A stretch of 64,000 nucleotides of DNA from assembly GCF_000745965.1 (NCBI RefSeq), contig NZ_KN050789.1, positions 62,001-126,000 on the forward strand. Reading direction: 5' to 3'. Source of the DNA: Edaphobacter aggregans DSM 19364. GTDB lineage: Bacteria; Acidobacteriota; Terriglobia; Terriglobales; Acidobacteriaceae. Made by a program: the position numbers and the translations under genes. Under the pieces are notes generated by a model, which saw only the letters and a program-made list of their open reading frames with translations, was not told where the DNA came from and made no database searches. Below, piece by piece: positions 62,545-64,000 of this stretch; the stretch's first letter is position 1; each line of letters begins with the position of its first letter.

Positions 62545-63741
62545 TCAGGAATGGATGACGCTGGATTCTTCGTCCTGCGTTACGGCCTCGCCCTGCGTCG
62601 CGGCTTCGAACAGCCGAATGATCGCCTTTGCATTCTCGCGCATATTGTAGCGGCGGTGGAAGCACTCTTCCGCGCGGTCTGCCATGGCGGCCCGCTCCTC
62701 AGGAGGCGTTGCGATCCAGCGTTTCAGCAACCGCAGAGTTCCATCGATGGTATCGGTCTCCATCAGGCCCGCGTTGTCTCGTGCGATGTCTTCGGCGATG
62801 TTGACCTTGTCGGCCAGCAGCACCGGCGTTCCACAGCCCAGCGCCTCGGCCACTGCGATGCCGAAGTTCTCCTGGTGCGAGGGCAGCACGAAGGCCTCGG
62901 AGGCATAGAACGCGCCCCACTTGGCGTCTCCGGTTAACATGCCGGGCCAGTGAACGCGCTGGCCGACTCCGCCGCTCTCAGCCATCTCAGCCAGGTGCGC
63001 TCTCCAGAGCTGCTGGTCGGGGCCGGCCATCACCAGATGAAGCTCCGGATCCTCGTCGGCAATACTGGCGAAGGCCTGAATCAGAAGGTCGCATCCCTTC
63101 TTCTTGTGGATGCGGCCCAGAAACAGAAGAAATCGCTTGCCGCGGACCTGCGGACACTTCGCAAAGAACGCTTCTCTGAGGAGGTCCCGGTCCTTGGGTG
63201 GCGGACCGCTGGCTCCGTAGGGAACAACGAAGGGGTTCCAGCGATGCAGCCAGAAGCTTTGCTCGGCCAGCCTCTTCTCCGCCGTCGAGGTGAACAGGAC
63301 ACGGTACGCGTCGCGCAGAATCCGATACTCCGCGGGCACCCAGTAGAGCCATTTCTTGATGTGCTTCAGGGGAAACGCGTGCTTGAAGTAGGGATCGAGC
63401 ATGCCGTGCGTGAACACCACATAGGGCGTATTGCCGGACATCGCGCGCCAGGCGGCAAAGCCGCAATACTGCCACAGGCCGTTGACTACCACGCCGTCGA
63501 AGCGGGAGCGGTTCTCCCTCAGCCAGGGCAGCAGCTTCGAGTTGAAGCCGTACTTCGTTCTCGTCGGCCCGAGCGCGTGGACCGGAAACTGCAGATCCCT
63601 GAGAAACGGCGCCTTCGGGTCATCGAGCGTAACCACCTCACCGGCGTAGCCGATCGGGCCATAGCTGAGAAGCACCCGCACCGATTCGGTCGGACCGCCG
63701 GCCTCCGGGCTCAGGGTTCCGATAATGTGCAGAATTCGCAT
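62545..63741 (-). CDS. Glycosyltransferase, GT4 (GT-B) type
   Basis: 398 aa. N-terminal half starts MRILHIIGTLSPEAGGPTES; the C-terminal half has the donor-binding helix and the EX7E motif (ENFGIAVAEALG). GRIHKKKGCDLLIQAFA is the inter-domain signature. It transfers an activated sugar to a polysaccharide or glycolipid in the cytoplasm. Next to an acetyltransferase and a second glycosyltransferase, so part of an exopolysaccharide locus. Confidence 0.9.
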   Translation of the reverse strand: MRILHIIGTLSPEAGGPTESVRVLLSYGPIGYAGEVVTLDDPKAPFLRDLQFPVHALGPTRTKYGFNSKLLPWLRENRSRFDGVVVNGLWQYCGFAAWRAMSGNTPYVVFTHGMLDPYFKHAFPLKHIKKWLYWVPAEYRILRDAYRVLFTSTAEKRLAEQSFWLHRWNPFVVPYGASGPPPKDRDLLREAFFAKCPQVRGKRFLLFLGRIHKKKGCDLLIQAFASIADEDPELHLVMAGPDQQLWRAHLAEMAESGGVGQRVHWPGMLTGDAKWGAFYASEAFVLPSHQENFGIAVAEALGCGTPVLLADKVNIAEDIARDNAGLMETDTIDGTLRLLKRWIATPPEERAAMADRAEECFHRRYNMRENAKAIIRLFEAATQGEAVTQDEESSVIHS

Positions 63742-63817
63742 CAGCAGTTAACCATCGTTATCGAGAATAGCAGTCTCATTATTTCGTCCATCTCTTCTGC
63801 AATCAGGCCTCTTGCCC

Positions 63818-64000
63818 TCATGCCGTAATCTTTCCGGTTACCGCAGCCAGCGCTCTTCGCAGTCCGCGAACATCTTCGTCGAAGCTCCAGCGTTCAATGC
63901 GTTGGAAGGCGCGCCGGCCCATTGCGGAGGCCGTCTCGGGCGACGCCAGAGTCCTGCGCAGGGCATCGGCCAGCGCCTCCACGTCGCCGGCGCGAAAGAC
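63818..64000 (-). CDS. Glycosyltransferase C-terminus, partial at window edge
   Basis: 61 codons of an open frame on the minus strand end at the TGA at 63818. The translation (VFRAGDVEALADALRRTLAS ... AMGRRAFQRIERWSFDEDV) is the C-terminal helical tail of a GT4 glycosyltransferase (the late GD-x-x-x-LA pattern and final cross-over helix). The rest lies beyond the window. It continues the polysaccharide cluster, 76 bp upstream of the neighbour. Confidence 0.75.
   Translation of the reverse strand, partial: VFRAGDVEALADALRRTLASPETASAMGRRAFQRIERWSFDEDVRGLRRALAAVTGKITA

Overview
The window reads as core chromosome of an Acidobacteriota member, most likely family Acidobacteriaceae (Granulicella/Edaphobacter/Terriglobus-like). 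The basis is high G+C, Sec/Tat-exported oxidoreductases, acidobacterial-style TonB proteins with a duplicated N-terminal module, a Gram-negative envelope (LpxD, Lgt, LspA), a PEP-CTERM protein and dense, mostly minus-strand gene packing. I see no phage, plasmid, CRISPR, IS element, rRNA or tRNA. I cannot confirm the genus without a search.

Layout. 1-13 kb: three Gfo/Idh/MocA oxidoreductases (one cut by the window edge), an MBL-fold/double-rhodanese sulfur enzyme, a CNT nucleoside transporter, a diguanylate cyclase, an acid phosphatase, hpt, lgt, aqpZ, a zinc peptidase, and small Mth938-like and FmdB-like proteins. 13-18.3 kb: two small secreted helical proteins, a TPR protein, an outer-membrane-type protein and a frameshifted flavin monooxygenase. 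18.3-28.5 kb: uvrA, an MscS channel, lspA-ileS and a TonB energy transducer. 28.5-35.5 kb: a frameshifted chemotaxis receptor, a mini-TonB, a CYTH protein, holB-tsaC, a PEP-CTERM protein and an S4 RNA-binding protein. 35.6-42.4 kb: a minimal catalase, a composite gene-relic scar, an S41 peptidase, a beta-lactamase-type hydrolase, an aldo/keto reductase, a YbhB-like protein and an SGNH hydrolase. 42.5-51 kb: a cytochrome P450, tmk, a second aldo/keto reductase, a lipoprotein, a REC-PAS protein, lpxD, an unknown protein and a CCA/poly(A)-polymerase-like enzyme with a histone-H1-like tail. 51-55 kb: an aa3-type cytochrome oxidase operon (subunits II, I, III and two small membrane proteins). 55-64 kb: an unknown exported protein, a CpsB-like phosphatase, purQ, an AI-2E-like membrane protein, a NitT/TauT-type ABC pair, a response regulator, and a sugar acetyltransferase with two glycosyltransferases (one partial) that belong to a polysaccharide locus running off the right edge.

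The most unusual structure is at 36610-36854. A 3' fragment of the aldo/keto reductase gene (full copy 39744-40613) is fused to a 3' fragment of the S4-domain gene (full copy 35085-35483), which is the junction expected from an ancestral tandem duplication followed by reciprocal loss. Other notable points: two intergenic elements sharing a 59-60 bp motif that ends in a ribosome-binding site; repeat elements absorbed in frame into a cytochrome P450; two G-quadruplex-type GGGAGTA arrays; a polymerase/histone-tail fusion; and two frameshifted genes that may be real or assembly errors. I did not find a convincing wholly new multi-gene system; most of the window is ordinary housekeeping and envelope DNA.
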